64,000 nucleotides of DNA from UBA7703 sp034926785 (GTDB taxonomy: Bacteria > Bacillota > Clostridia > Christensenellales > CAG-138), in contig JAYFQU010000023.1 of assembly GCA_034926785.1 (NCBI GenBank), positions 10,211 through 74,210 on the forward strand, read 5' to 3'. This document shows positions 52,810-61,194 of the stretch, in pieces. Within the stretch, counting starts at the first letter, position 1, and every line of letters begins with the position of its first letter. The translations under genes and the position numbers were made by a program. The notes below the pieces were generated by a model, which saw nothing but the letters and a program-made list of their open reading frames with translations, did not search any database and was not told the origin of the DNA.

Positions 52810-54126
52810 ATGGCCTATTTTGAACAGATCGGGCAGATCCAATATGAAGGCCCCAAGAGCAAAAATCCGCTCTCGTTCAAATATTATAATCCCACAGAAG
52901 TCATCGCCGGCAAGGAAATGAAAGACCACCTGCGCTTTGCAATGAGTTGGTGGCATACCTTCACCTACCGGGGAACGGATCCCTTCGGCGGCGTCACCAT
53001 CTTCCGTCCCTGGGATGAGGAGAGCAACGATGTGGAGCGCGCCAAGGCGCGCGTCCATGCGGCCTTCGAGTTCATGGAAAAGCTTCAGATCGGTTATTTC
53101 TGCTTCCATGACGCGGATATTGCGCCGAGACAGGCCAATCTCCTGGAGACCAACCGCATCCTGGATGAAATCGTCTCCGTCATCCGCCAGGAGATGGCGC
53201 GCACGGGAATCAAGTGTCTTTGGGGTACCTCAAACTGCTTTGGCGACGATAAATTCGTCCACGGTGCGGGAACCTCTCCCAACGCGAGCGTGTTCGCCTA
53301 TACCGCCGCACAGATTAAGAAGGCGATTGAAATTACCCAGACGCTCGGCGGCGAAAACTATGTCTTCTGGGGCGGACGCGAAGGTTATGAAACCCTGCTG
53401 AATACGGATACCTCGCTAGAGCTGGATAATTTCGCACGCCTGCTGCAGATGGCCGTAGATTATGCGAAAAAGATTGGTTTTACGGGACAGTTTTTGATTG
53501 AACCAAAGCCCAAGGAACCGACGAAACACCAATATGACTTTGACACCGCGACGGTATTGGCTTTCCTGCGCAAATACAAGCTGGAGCCATACTTCAAGAT
53601 GAACATTGAGGCGAACCACGCGACGCTCGCGGCGCATACCTTCCAGCACGAGCTCAACATGGCGCGGATCAATGGCGCGTTTGGAAGCGTAGATGCAAAC
53701 ACGGGCGATCCCATGCTCGGCTGGGATACCGATCAGTTCCCAACCAATGTGTATGATACGACGCTTGCCATGTATGAAGTCCTGCTCGCGGGTGGTTTCA
53801 CGAGCGGCGGATTGAATTTTGACGCGAAGGTCCGCCGCGGTTCGTTTCAGGAGGACGATCTCTTCCTCGCTTACATCGCTGGCATGGATACGTTTGCCAA
53901 GGGCCTGCGCGCCGCGGCGCGTCTGCTCGACGACGGCGTTTTCGAAAGCTTTAAAGCAAAGCGTTATGAAAGCTATAACGAAGGCATCGGCAAGGACATC
54001 GTCGGCGGTAGAGTCGGTTTCTCCGAGTTGGAGGCATTTGCCCTCATTCACGGAGTCACCGGGAACGCCTCCGGTCGGCAGGAATATCTTGAAACCATTC
54101 TAAATCAATACATCCTCGAAGGCTGA
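52810..54126 (+). CDS. xylA: Xylose isomerase
   Basis: 438 residues from ATG 52810 (AAAGGAG 12 bases upstream; an ATG at 52802 is out of frame). Converts D-xylose to D-xylulose with two divalent metals. SWWHTFTYRGTDPFG, the catalytic FHDADIAP (H100, D103), LIEPKPKEPTKHQYD, NIEANHATLAAHTFQHEL, SVDANTGDPMLGWDTDQFP and LNFDAKVRR contain the active-site and metal residues of the long (class II) enzymes. Defines xylose as a substrate of the locus. No xylulokinase gene is in the window. Confidence 0.97.
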   Translation: MAYFEQIGQIQYEGPKSKNPLSFKYYNPTEVIAGKEMKDHLRFAMSWWHTFTYRGTDPFGGVTIFRPWDEESNDVERAKARVHAAFEFMEKLQIGYFCFHDADIAPRQANLLETNRILDEIVSVIRQEMARTGIKCLWGTSNCFGDDKFVHGAGTSPNASVFAYTAAQIKKAIEITQTLGGENYVFWGGREGYETLLNTDTSLELDNFARLLQMAVDYAKKIGFTGQFLIEPKPKEPTKHQYDFDTATVLAFLRKYKLEPYFKMNIEANHATLAAHTFQHELNMARINGAFGSVDANTGDPMLGWDTDQFPTNVYDTTLAMYEVLLAGGFTSGGLNFDAKVRRGSFQEDDLFLAYIAGMDTFAKGLRAAARLLDDGVFESFKAKRYESYNEGIGKDIVGGRVGFSELEAFALIHGVTGNASGRQEYLETILNQYILEG

Positions 54127-54134
54127 CCCTATTC

Positions 54135-54168
54135 CGGCGGAGTCGTTTATGACTCCGCCGTGACGTTT
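54135..54168 (+). terminator. Terminator after xylA
   Basis: CGGCGGAGTC (54135-54144) pairs with GACTCCGCCG (54151-54160), GTTTAT loop, then TGACGTTTT. The U tract is short and delayed, so termination may be partial. Between 54169 and 54543 I see no gene or clear structure. Confidence 0.7.
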
Positions 54169-54543
54169 TCTCCCTCTTCGCGAGTATGCGTGGTTTGCAT
54201 GCTGCATGCCGATTGTTCATTTTCCATTTGCCATGAATGGTTGGAACAGTGAGGTGGCATATGCGGTGTTGCGCGGCGGCGCACGGTGAGTCTACCTTGC
54301 GTTATTTATGCCGTAAAAGACTGAGTATCATGCTTGTTCGCGATGGTAACGGCCTAAAGGACTAAACGGAGCATATGGGCAATGCGCCGCAAGACCGAAG
54401 GGCCAGATGCGAATTCCTTCTTTCCTCTCTCCTCGAATTGTCCCCGCTTTCTCCGGCAAAGCTTCCGTTTACATCAAGCGGTCGGCCTTTGTTTGTGAGA
54501 GGGCGGGGACGATTCCTTTTTTGGCCGGTCACGGTTTCGCGTC

Positions 54544-54572
54544 TTGACGGTTTGCACGAAAAACAGTACGAT
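54544..54572 (+). promoter_or_regulatory. Candidate promoter of the ZIP transporter gene
   Basis: TTGACG (54544-54549), 17-base spacer, TACGAT (54567-54572), 39 bases before the ATG at 54611. Confidence 0.45.
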
Positions 54573-54610
54573 CATTCTAACCACATGGGACAGCAAGGAC
54601 GGTGAATCAA

Positions 54611-55408
54611 ATGGGTCAGGCACTCTTATATGCGTCGGCGGGCACAGGGTTTACATTTCTGATGACAACGCTCGGCGCGGCAATGGTTTTTTTCTTTCGG
54701 AAGCAGATGAGCGGCAGCGCGCAGAAGATTTTTCTCGGCTTTGCGGCCGGGGTCATGATCGCCGCTTCGGTCTGGAGCCTCCTGATTCCCGCAATCGACG
54801 CGGCGGAGGTGGCCGGACAGATCGGCTGGATTCCGGCGGCAGGCGGATTTCTGCTCGGCATCGGCTTTTTGCTCGGGCTCGATCAGCTCATTCCGCATCT
54901 TCATCCTGGCGCAAAGGACGCGGAAGGGCCAAACAGCAAAATGAAACGCACTTCGCTGCTCGTGATGGCGGTTACGCTGCATAACATTCCCGAAGGCATG
55001 GCGGTAGGCCTCGCCTTTGCGCTTGCCGCCCAGCAGGGGGCAAGTACGCCGGCCGCCTATGCGGCCGCACTCGCGCTCGCGCTTGGCATCGGCATTCAAA
55101 ACTTCCCGGAGGGCGCGGCGATTTCTCTTCCTCTGCGGCAGGAGGGCATGAGCATGGGCAAAGCGTTTACCGGTGGCATGCTCAGCGGCATCGTCGAGCC
55201 TATCTTCGGCATCCTGACGGTGCTTGTCTCCTCCTTTATCGCGCCGTATATGCCTTGGATGCTCTCGTTTGCCGCGGGCGCAATGATGTATGTCGTCGTT
55301 GAAGAACTCATCCCCGAGGCACATCTTGGGGAGCATTCAAATGTCGGAACTCTCGGCGTGATGGGCGGGTTCCTTGTGATGATGATTCTCGACGTGGCCT
55401 TGGGCTAA
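54611..55408 (+). CDS. ZIP-family metal transporter (ZupT/GufA-like)
   Basis: 265 residues from ATG 54611; a GTG three codons earlier is possible. Eight membrane helices. TM4 motif VTLHNIPEGMAVGLAF and TM5 motif GIGIQNFPEGAAISLPL carry the His/Asn/Pro/Glu metal site of the ZIP fold; a His-containing loop LIPHLHPGAK precedes. Imports zinc and related divalent metals. Convergent with psuG; a repeat element lies between them. Confidence 0.93.
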   Translation: MGQALLYASAGTGFTFLMTTLGAAMVFFFRKQMSGSAQKIFLGFAAGVMIAASVWSLLIPAIDAAEVAGQIGWIPAAGGFLLGIGFLLGLDQLIPHLHPGAKDAEGPNSKMKRTSLLVMAVTLHNIPEGMAVGLAFALAAQQGASTPAAYAAALALALGIGIQNFPEGAAISLPLRQEGMSMGKAFTGGMLSGIVEPIFGILTVLVSSFIAPYMPWMLSFAAGAMMYVVVEELIPEAHLGEHSNVGTLGVMGGFLVMMILDVALG

Positions 55409-55434
55409 GCATTCTTCGGGCTGCGACAAAAAAA

Positions 55435-55458
55435 GAGGAAAGCTACCAGGCTTTCCTC
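55435..55458 (+). terminator. Left flanking hairpin of repeat copy B
   Basis: GAGGAAAGC-TACCAG-GCTTTCCTC, perfect 9-bp stem, preceded by A7 (55428-55434), which is a T7 run for minus-strand transcription. Identical in all 24 bases to the hairpin at 55627-55650. Confidence 0.9.
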
Positions 55459-55626
55459 AGAGCATCAACAAACCCAGTAGGGGGTTTGGGGGATTTCGAA
55501 AATCCCCCATGTTCCTTCAAATTTGGCGATTCATTCGCCGAATTTGTGAAAAGATGGCGCGATTCGTGTCATTTTAACCCAAAGTAAAACCCATCGGCAG
55601 AGTCCGCAGGACTTTGCCGATGGGCT
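55459..55626 (-). repeat. Structured intergenic repeat element, copy B (complete)
   Basis: 168 bp, minus orientation relative to copies A and D. Over the 133-bp core it differs from A/D at three positions. It extends past GGGGGATTTTCGAAATCCCCC (palindromic hairpin) to an AAACCC/GGGTTT hairpin and ATCAAC. Between convergent ZIP-transporter and psuG genes, flanked on both sides by the same 24-base hairpin. Confidence 0.93.
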
Positions 55627-55650
55627 GAGGAAAGCTACCAGGCTTTCCTC
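55627..55650 (+). terminator. Right flanking hairpin of repeat copy B
   Basis: Exact duplicate of 55435-55458, here followed by TTTT (55651-55654) so it can terminate plus-strand transcription. The left copy carries the A7 side and the right copy the T4 side, as if one bidirectional terminator had been split and its stem duplicated. Confidence 0.9.
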
Positions 55651-55670
55651 TTTTGCGCTGATATCGTCGA

Positions 55671-56591
55671 TTACGAGAGCTTGCAAAATTCCTTTGCGAT
55701 TTTTGCCGCAACCCGCGCGTTGTGGTAGGCCAGCTGTACGTTGGAGGCAAAGGACACTCCCTTTGTAATCTCCTTGATTTTCGCAAGCAGGAACGGCGTG
55801 ATGTCCTTTCCGCGAACACCCCCCTCGTCCGCCTCGGACAGCGCCTTGTTGATCACACCCTCCATATAGTCGTAGTCCAGCGCATATTCCTCGGGAATCG
55901 GGTTGCCGATCAATACGCCGCCTTCAAGGCCGAGATCCCACTTCATCTTGAGAATGGCGGCGATCTCCGCCTCATCTTTCGCCGCGTAATCTACGCCAAA
56001 GCCGCTCTTTCTGCAATAAAACGCAGGAAAATCGCTCGTGTTGTTGCCGAGCACGGGAACGCCCATTGTCTCCAGATATTCCAGCGTGCGGCCGATATCC
56101 AAAATTTGCTTCGCCCCCGCGCAAACCACCGCCACGGATGTTTGCTTGAGCTCCTGCAGGTCGGCGGAGACGTCCATCGTCACTTCGCCGTTGCGATGCA
56201 CGCCGCCAATACCGCCGGTGGCGAATACCTTCACCCCCGCCATCGCCGCGCAGATCATCGTGGTTGCAACGGTGGTCGCACCGTTTTTCTTCATGGCGAG
56301 ATAGGTCGCCATATCGCGGCGGCTGACCTTGCCGACATTCTCCGCCCTGCACATGGTCTCCAACTCTGCGGGACTCAGGCCAACCTTGATGCGTCCGTCA
56401 ATCAGCGCCGTTGTAGCGGGAATTGCGCCTTCCGCGCGAACGACCTTCTCCACCTCCGCCGCAAAGCCGGCATTCTCCGGATATGGCATGCCATGGCTTA
56501 AGATCGTGCTCTCCAGCGCGACCACCGGCAGGTTGTTGTCCAGCGCGTGCTGAATCTCCGGCAGCACATCCAGATATTGCTTTCGGTTCAT
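55671..56591 (-). CDS. psuG: Pseudouridine-5'-phosphate glycosidase
   Basis: 306 residues. Splits pseudouridine 5'-phosphate to uracil and ribose 5-phosphate. Family signatures VVALESTILSHGMPYPEN, GAIPATTALIDGRIKVGLS, KVSRRDMATYLAMKKNGATTVATTM, FATGGIGGVHRN and GNNTSDFPAFY (split) are all present. AAGGAG precedes the ATG at 56591. Follows psuK by 45 bases. Confidence 0.96.
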   Translation of the reverse strand: MNRKQYLDVLPEIQHALDNNLPVVALESTILSHGMPYPENAGFAAEVEKVVRAEGAIPATTALIDGRIKVGLSPAELETMCRAENVGKVSRRDMATYLAMKKNGATTVATTMICAAMAGVKVFATGGIGGVHRNGEVTMDVSADLQELKQTSVAVVCAGAKQILDIGRTLEYLETMGVPVLGNNTSDFPAFYCRKSGFGVDYAAKDEAEIAAILKMKWDLGLEGGVLIGNPIPEEYALDYDYMEGVINKALSEADEGGVRGKDITPFLLAKIKEITKGVSFASNVQLAYHNARVAAKIAKEFCKLS

Positions 56592-56636
56592 AATTTGCTC
56601 CTTTCGGGCTCAAAGCTCGATTTAATCGTTTTTTTA

Positions 56637-57581
56637 TCAGATACGATACCGTTCTAAGTTTTCACGCACTCGCGCGTCGCTCATCTCCGGGTTGATCGTC
56701 GTCATGCTCTGAATCGCTGTAATGCCCGAGGCAAGCGCGTAATCCAGCCGCTGCTCAATAGGCATACCATCCGCCAGTCCATGCGTAAACCCAGCCATAA
56801 ACGCGTCTCCCGCGCCCGTAGCGTTTACCATATGCTCTATGGGGCGCAGCGCGCGAAAGAGCCGCACGCCGTCCGCATCCGCATAATAGCAGCCTTTCTC
56901 ACCGCGGCTGACGGCGACGCAGCGCGTGCCGCGCCTGAGGAGCGCCTCGCAGGCCAGCTCAAGCTGCGCTTCGCTCTGTGTTGGCATGCCGGAGAGGATG
57001 CTCAGCTCCATCTCATTCGGTTTGATCCCATAAAACCTCCCTGCGATGGGCTCCATCTGCCGCGCATAGGCCGTTGAAACTGGGTCGATCAGCACGGGCG
57101 TTTTGTCCTCCGCAATCCAGAGGAGATCATCCAGCAGTGCCAGCGGCAGGCAAGCATCACAGACGATTGCATCCGCCTCGTGGAGCAGCGCCTTGTTTGC
57201 CTCCAAGTAGGATGTCGGCAAATCTTCAATGATGCGCATATCCGACATGCCGAGGAGCATATCTCCGCGTTCGTCCAAAATCGCGATATAGCTGGAGGAG
57301 GCTCCGCCGCGCTTGAGCAACAAGCGGGAGACGTCGATGCCCGCCGCCTTGCTGTCGCGCATGATCTTTTCCCCATACAGGTCGTCTCCTACGGCGGAGA
57401 GAAGTACGGTATTTACACCTTGGCGGGAAAGATTTTCGAGGATATTGCGCGTCACTCCGCCAACGCTGGTCGCCATATATCCGGGATTGGAATCCCGCAT
57501 GACGATGGCTTTCCGGCTTTGCCCGTGCACATCTACATTGGCCGCGCCAACGCCGACGACCATGCGCCTCTTTGCGTCCAT
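56637..57581 (-). CDS. psuK: Pseudouridine kinase (PfkB/ribokinase family)
   Basis: 314 residues from ATG 57581 (GGAGGG 9 bases upstream; the longer upstream frame lacks a suitable site). VVGVGAANVDVHGQS, NPGYMATSVGGVTRNILENLSR and the PfkB signature NATGAGDAFMAGFTHGLADG with catalytic Asp. The tight pairing with psuG on the same strand identifies it as pseudouridine kinase rather than xylulokinase or fructokinase. Promoter at 57676-57704. Confidence 0.92.
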   Translation of the reverse strand: MDAKRRMVVGVGAANVDVHGQSRKAIVMRDSNPGYMATSVGGVTRNILENLSRQGVNTVLLSAVGDDLYGEKIMRDSKAAGIDVSRLLLKRGGASSSYIAILDERGDMLLGMSDMRIIEDLPTSYLEANKALLHEADAIVCDACLPLALLDDLLWIAEDKTPVLIDPVSTAYARQMEPIAGRFYGIKPNEMELSILSGMPTQSEAQLELACEALLRRGTRCVAVSRGEKGCYYADADGVRLFRALRPIEHMVNATGAGDAFMAGFTHGLADGMPIEQRLDYALASGITAIQSMTTINPEMSDARVRENLERYRI

Positions 57582-57675
57582 TCTGTGCATCCCTCCCCGT
57601 CTTTTTCCGCCAGACGACAGCGCGAAGGGGGGCGCCCTTCCCGCTCCATCGCGCGAGCGACCTGCCGCCGCTTTC

Positions 57676-57704
57676 AGTATACTCGCCAGAACGCGTTTTT
57701 TCAA
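57676..57704 (-). promoter_or_regulatory. Promoter of the psuKG operon
   Basis: Minus strand TTGAAA (57704-57699), 17-base spacer, TATACT (57681-57676), about 95 bases before the psuK ATG. Confidence 0.65.
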
Positions 57705-57813
57705 GAAGGCCACCCGGCGCGCGTCTTCTGGAGGGAAAACGCAAAACCGCTTCCACAAACGTGAAAATCATGTCGAGTTATTGTAAAATTCTTTCCTGTC
57801 TCGCCGCAAACGA

Positions 57814-57842
57814 TTGCGCAATTCCCAGCGGTCGTTTAGAAT
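57814..57842 (+). promoter_or_regulatory. Candidate promoter of the HAD hydrolase gene
   Basis: TTGCGC (57814-57819), 17-base spacer, TAGAAT (57837-57842), 57 bases before ATG 57899. Divergent from the psuKG promoter in the 317-base intergenic region. Confidence 0.42.
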
Positions 57843-57898
57843 AAACGCGATTGCGCGTGCCCGCCTTTTCGCCGGGCGATTCAAGCGCAGGAGGAATC

Positions 57899-58705
57899 AT
57901 GGGCGTTTACGACGGATATTATCTTTATTGTGATTTGGATGGAACACTGCTGGACGAGGAAAAGCGTGTTTCTGCGGAAAACTATACCGCGATCCGCTCG
58001 TTTGTGGAGCAAGGCGGACACTTTGGCGTTGCTACCGGGCGCGTGCCGCTGATTCTCGGATCTGTGGAACATCATATGCCGATCAATGCGCCTTGCATTC
58101 TCTATAACGGCGCAGGGCTCTACGATCTCACGGCAGGAGAATTCCTTGCCAGACACGCAATCTCTCCCGCTCTCGCCGCCGAAGCCGCTGCCTGCGTCAT
58201 CTCCGCCAAAGGGAACGCCTGCGTGCAAATCTTCACCGACTCTGCGATCTACGAGGTAAACCCCAACCAACGGGCCGACCCGCAGACCGCGATCGAGCAG
58301 ATTCCGGTCATCTCCTCCTCCATCGATCAGATCTCCGGCACAGTGCTCAAGCTGCTGATTTCGCATCTGCCGGACGAGCTTAACGAGATTCAGGCCGCCG
58401 TGGAGAAGGCCGGTTTTGCGGAGCGGTTTACGCTGGTTCGAACCTCCAGCACCTATCTGGAGTTTGTGGCGTCCGGTGTGAGCAAGGGAGCGGCGCTTTC
58501 AGATGTCCGCGCGCGCTGCGGTAATGTAAAAAAAATCCTCGCGATCGGGGACTATAACAACGACCTTGAGATGGTTTCCCTTGCGGATATCGGCGGGGCG
58601 CCCGCAAATGCAATCGACGAAGTAAAGTCCGCTGCGGATATCGTCTTAACCGCAGATCATAATCATAGCTGTGTGGCACGGTTTCTGGAAGTGGCTCTCA
58701 GTTAA
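57899..58705 (+). CDS. HAD-superfamily (Cof-type) phosphatase
   Basis: 268 residues from ATG 57899 (GGAGG 5 bases upstream). HAD motif I YCDLDGTLLDEEKRV, motif II near GVATGRVP (Thr), motif III Lys in the SGVSKGAALSDV region and motif IV AIGDYNNDLEMV; the C2B-type cap lies between. Substrates of this class are sugar phosphates or flavin/pyridoxal phosphates; specificity is unknown here. Convergent with the DD-carboxypeptidase gene, with a repeat element between. Confidence 0.9.
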   Translation: MGVYDGYYLYCDLDGTLLDEEKRVSAENYTAIRSFVEQGGHFGVATGRVPLILGSVEHHMPINAPCILYNGAGLYDLTAGEFLARHAISPALAAEAAACVISAKGNACVQIFTDSAIYEVNPNQRADPQTAIEQIPVISSSIDQISGTVLKLLISHLPDELNEIQAAVEKAGFAERFTLVRTSSTYLEFVASGVSKGAALSDVRARCGNVKKILAIGDYNNDLEMVSLADIGGAPANAIDEVKSAADIVLTADHNHSCVARFLEVALS

Positions 58706-58758
58706 TGCCGCCCACTGCGGGTAGCGGCCTAGCGAAACAGCCATTTAAAAGGCAAAAC

Positions 58759-58786
58759 AGCCGCCGCTGTAAAAACAGCGGCGGCT
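58759..58786 (+). terminator. Left flanking hairpin of repeat copy C
   Basis: AGCCGCCGCTGT-AAAA-ACAGCGGCGGCT, perfect 12-bp stem. Same sequence as 58958-58985 apart from one loop base. Confidence 0.9.
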
Positions 58787-58957
58787 CAGAATATCAACAC
58801 CCTCTGTCAGGGGGTTTGGGGGATTTCGAAAATCCCCCATGTTCCATCAAATTCGGCGATTCATTCGCCGAATTTGTGAAAAAATGGCGCGATTCGCGTC
58901 ATTTTAACCCAAAGTAAAACCCATCGGCAGAGTCCGCAGGACTTTGCCGATGGACTA
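58787..58957 (-). repeat. Structured intergenic repeat element, copy C (complete)
   Basis: 171 bp, minus orientation. About four differences from copies A/D in the shared core. Contains the same series of stem-loops, with the extra ACCCTCTGTCAGGG hairpin and ATCAAC at its far end as in copy B. Flanked by identical hairpins on both sides; lies between convergent HAD and DD-carboxypeptidase genes. Confidence 0.93.
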
Positions 58958-58985
58958 AGCCGCCGCTGTAAGAACAGCGGCGGCT
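58958..58985 (+). terminator. Right flanking hairpin of repeat copy C
   Basis: AGCCGCCGCTGT-AAGA-ACAGCGGCGGCT; direct duplicate of 58759-58786 with one loop substitution. No T run of length follows (GTTGATTT). Confidence 0.88.
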
Positions 58986-59000
58986 GTTGATTTCGCGGGG

Positions 59001-60452
59001 CTAGTATTGCTGTCTTGCTCGCTGTTTTGCGCGGGCGCGGCGCTTGCGCTCATAGCGGCGTTTCCGCTCCGAGATGACGAAGATCACGATCAGCGCAATC
59101 AGCAGCACGAGCAGCAATACAAACGTCAGCGTTAGATAATCCGCCGTGCTCCAGTCCTTTCGCCCTTTATCGATCAGCGGCGTGCTGTCCGGCGAACTTG
59201 TGACCGCCGCGGTTGTCTCCGGCTGTACGGAGGCGGCCTCCGCTCCTTGGCCTACCGCAAAGTCGGCCGTCAACGCAGCGGTGTAGATGACGCTGTCGCC
59301 CAGCTTATATTCCACCGTGCCCATGGTCTGCCCCGCGGTAATCGGCGCCTTTGCATCGGTGGTAAGAACGATATTTGCGGTGATGGATGCGGCGTTGGAT
59401 TTATAGTTGTTGACCTTGTCCGCCGCCGCACGGATGTTGACATTGTCAAGATTGACGCTCATCGTCAGCTGACCGTCGGATAAATCCGCAGGGTCGGCAT
59501 TGACCACGCCCGTTGTAAAGATCTTTTGCAGGTTCAGTTCGCTCGCCGGAATGGTTTGATAGTCGTTTTCAAACACATATTCAAATACGTTTGCTGCGTT
59601 GACAAAGCGCGCGAGGTTTGTCGTCACCTTATCTCCGCCATAGAGATCGTCCTTGTCTCCAAACGAGGCGTAGATCACACGGGCGCCATCCTTCTCCGCG
59701 GCAGATACAAGACATTTTCCGGCCGTGTCGGTATCCCCCGTCTTGCCCGCAATGGCATAGGGATAGACGGTTTGAATCGGGTCCCCCTCCGTCGCAACGA
59801 GCAGCCGGTCGGTATTTTTTAGCACCAGTTCCGTGGGGCGGACGCTGTTCGCGGCAACGGTATAGGTCTTCGTTTCCGCAATCTTGATGAACTCCTCGTT
59901 CTTGAGCGCATAAGCCATCAGTTTAGCCATGTCGCGAGGCGTGCTGTAGTGGTCGTCGTTATGCACGCCGTGCGGATTGGTAAAATGCGTGCTGGTCATG
60001 CCGAGTTCGGCGGCCTTTTGATTCATCATCTCGACAAACCCTTCAAACGATCCGCCGACATGTTTTGCAATCGCTTCGCCGGCGTCGTTGCCGGAGACGA
60101 GCATCAGCCCGTATACGAGATCCCGCAGGGTCAGCGTCTCGCCGGGTTTAATCCCCATCAGGGAGGAATAGCTTGTGAAGGCTTTCTGCGTGCCGAGCAC
60201 CTCGTCGCCAACCACGAAGGAAGCGTCAAGATTCCCGTTCTCCAGCGCAAGCAGCGTGGTCATGATCTTGGTCGTGCTCGCGGGATAAATCTTCTGGTCC
60301 GCATTGCGCTCAAAAAAGACGACGCTTGTATCGTTGGCGTCAACCACGATAACATTCGGCGTTTTGATTGAATCGTAATTATAGTCCGCCAGCGTGACCG
60401 ACGGTATCACCAGAATTAAAAGCGCCATGAAAACGCTCAGGAATCGTTTCAT
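59001..60452 (-). CDS. dacF: D-alanyl-D-alanine carboxypeptidase (DacA/DacF, PBP5 type)
   Basis: 483 residues with signal peptide (about 1-22). Trims the terminal D-Ala from wall stem peptides. Catalytic motifs: SxxK at S59-TTK62 (YPASTTKIM), SGN at 120-122 (LVSGNDAGE), KTG at 237-239 (IAGKTGDTD). A PBP5-type C-terminal beta domain follows, then a true membrane helix (YLTLTFVLLLVLLIALIVIFVI) and a basic cytoplasmic tail (KRRYERKRRARAKQR), instead of the amphipathic anchor of E. coli PBP5. GGGAG lies 7 bases upstream of the ATG. Confidence 0.94.
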   Translation of the reverse strand: MKRFLSVFMALLILVIPSVTLADYNYDSIKTPNVIVVDANDTSVVFFERNADQKIYPASTTKIMTTLLALENGNLDASFVVGDEVLGTQKAFTSYSSLMGIKPGETLTLRDLVYGLMLVSGNDAGEAIAKHVGGSFEGFVEMMNQKAAELGMTSTHFTNPHGVHNDDHYSTPRDMAKLMAYALKNEEFIKIAETKTYTVAANSVRPTELVLKNTDRLLVATEGDPIQTVYPYAIAGKTGDTDTAGKCLVSAAEKDGARVIYASFGDKDDLYGGDKVTTNLARFVNAANVFEYVFENDYQTIPASELNLQKIFTTGVVNADPADLSDGQLTMSVNLDNVNIRAAADKVNNYKSNAASITANIVLTTDAKAPITAGQTMGTVEYKLGDSVIYTAALTADFAVGQGAEAASVQPETTAAVTSSPDSTPLIDKGRKDWSTADYLTLTFVLLLVLLIALIVIFVISERKRRYERKRRARAKQRARQQY

Positions 60453-60485
60453 CCTTATCTCCCGTTTGCTTGTTTATCGAATTGC

Positions 60486-60494
60486 AGTATAGCA
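60486..60494 (-). promoter_or_regulatory. Extended -10 promoter of the DD-carboxypeptidase gene
   Basis: Minus strand TGC then TATACT (60491-60486), 33 bases before the ATG at 60452. No good -35 box. Confidence 0.45.
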
Positions 60495-60534
60495 AAAAGA
60501 GCCCCGCTTTGGTAGGGGTTTTTCTCTTTTGTGA

Positions 60535-60563
60535 TTGATTGTTTACATTCCTGCGGGTATACT
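60535..60563 (+). promoter_or_regulatory. Promoter of the reverse rubrerythrin-deoC operon
   Basis: TTGATT (60535-60540), 17-base spacer, TATACT (60558-60563), 82 bases before ATG 60646. Confidence 0.6.
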
Positions 60564-60645
60564 GAACTGTGTGATCCATCGTGCCAGCGCACGGTGGTAT
60601 GATCACCGAAGTGGTTGCTGTGTACGCGAAAGGAGCGATTTTTTT

Positions 60646-61194
60646 ATGGCAAGGCAATTCCGCTGTCCCGTCTGCGGGTATGTTCACCTGGGCGATTCCG
60701 CGCCGGCATTCTGCCCGGTCTGTAAGGCCCCGGGAGATTCATTTATCGAAGTTTCCCCGGAAGCAAAGCAGTATGCCGCCGAGCATGTCGTCGGTGTCGC
60801 GGCGGGTATAGATGCAGAGGTTTTAGAAGGACTTCGTATGAACTTTACCGGTGAATGCACCGAGGTTGGCATGTATCTCGCCATGTCCCGCGTGGCGGAG
60901 CGGGAAGGATATCCTGAGATTGCCGAGGCGTTCAAGCGTTATGCGTTTGAAGAAGCGGATCACGCCTCCCGCTTTGCAGAACTGCTTGGCGAGGTTGTCA
61001 CCACATCGACCAAGACAAATCTTGAGCTGCGAGCCGCCGCCGAGTTTGGCGCCTGCGAGGGCAAAACCAAGCTCGCCAAGCGCGCCAAAGAACTCAATCT
61101 CGACGCCATCCACGACACCGTACACGAGATGGCGCGGGACGAAGCGCGCCATGGCAAGGGCTTTGATGGCTTATTGCGGAGGTATTTTGCATGA
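60646..61194 (+). CDS. Reverse rubrerythrin
   Basis: 182 residues from ATG 60646 (AAAGGAG 10 bases upstream). The rubredoxin-like Fe(SCys)4 site is N-terminal (C7, C10, C23, C26; CPVCGYVHLG and CPVC) and is followed by the ferritin-like diiron four-helix domain (GECTEVGMYLAMSRVAEREGYP, FEEADHASRFAEL, DTVHEMARDEARHGKGF). This reversed order defines the reverse rubrerythrins of anaerobes, which reduce peroxide and O2. Its stop overlaps the deoC start (ATGA). Confidence 0.95.
   Translation: MARQFRCPVCGYVHLGDSAPAFCPVCKAPGDSFIEVSPEAKQYAAEHVVGVAAGIDAEVLEGLRMNFTGECTEVGMYLAMSRVAEREGYPEIAEAFKRYAFEEADHASRFAELLGEVVTTSTKTNLELRAAAEFGACEGKTKLAKRAKELNLDAIHDTVHEMARDEARHGKGFDGLLRRYFA

Noticed and set aside
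56637..57581. PfkB kinase as the missing xylulokinase of the xylose locus.
   Set aside because: It is a ribokinase-fold protein on the opposite strand, paired with psuG; xylulokinases belong to the FGGY family, which is absent here.
55459..58957. Repeat copies as a CRISPR array or group II intron fragments.
   Set aside because: Copies are kilobases apart in both orientations with no spacers. No reverse-transcriptase or intron domain V-like sequence is evident, and introns would not duplicate the target hairpin.
60504..60527. Plus strand CCCC...GGGG hairpin followed by a T run between dacF and the rubrerythrin gene.
   Set aside because: Stem of only four pairs, and no plus-strand gene lies upstream for it to terminate.
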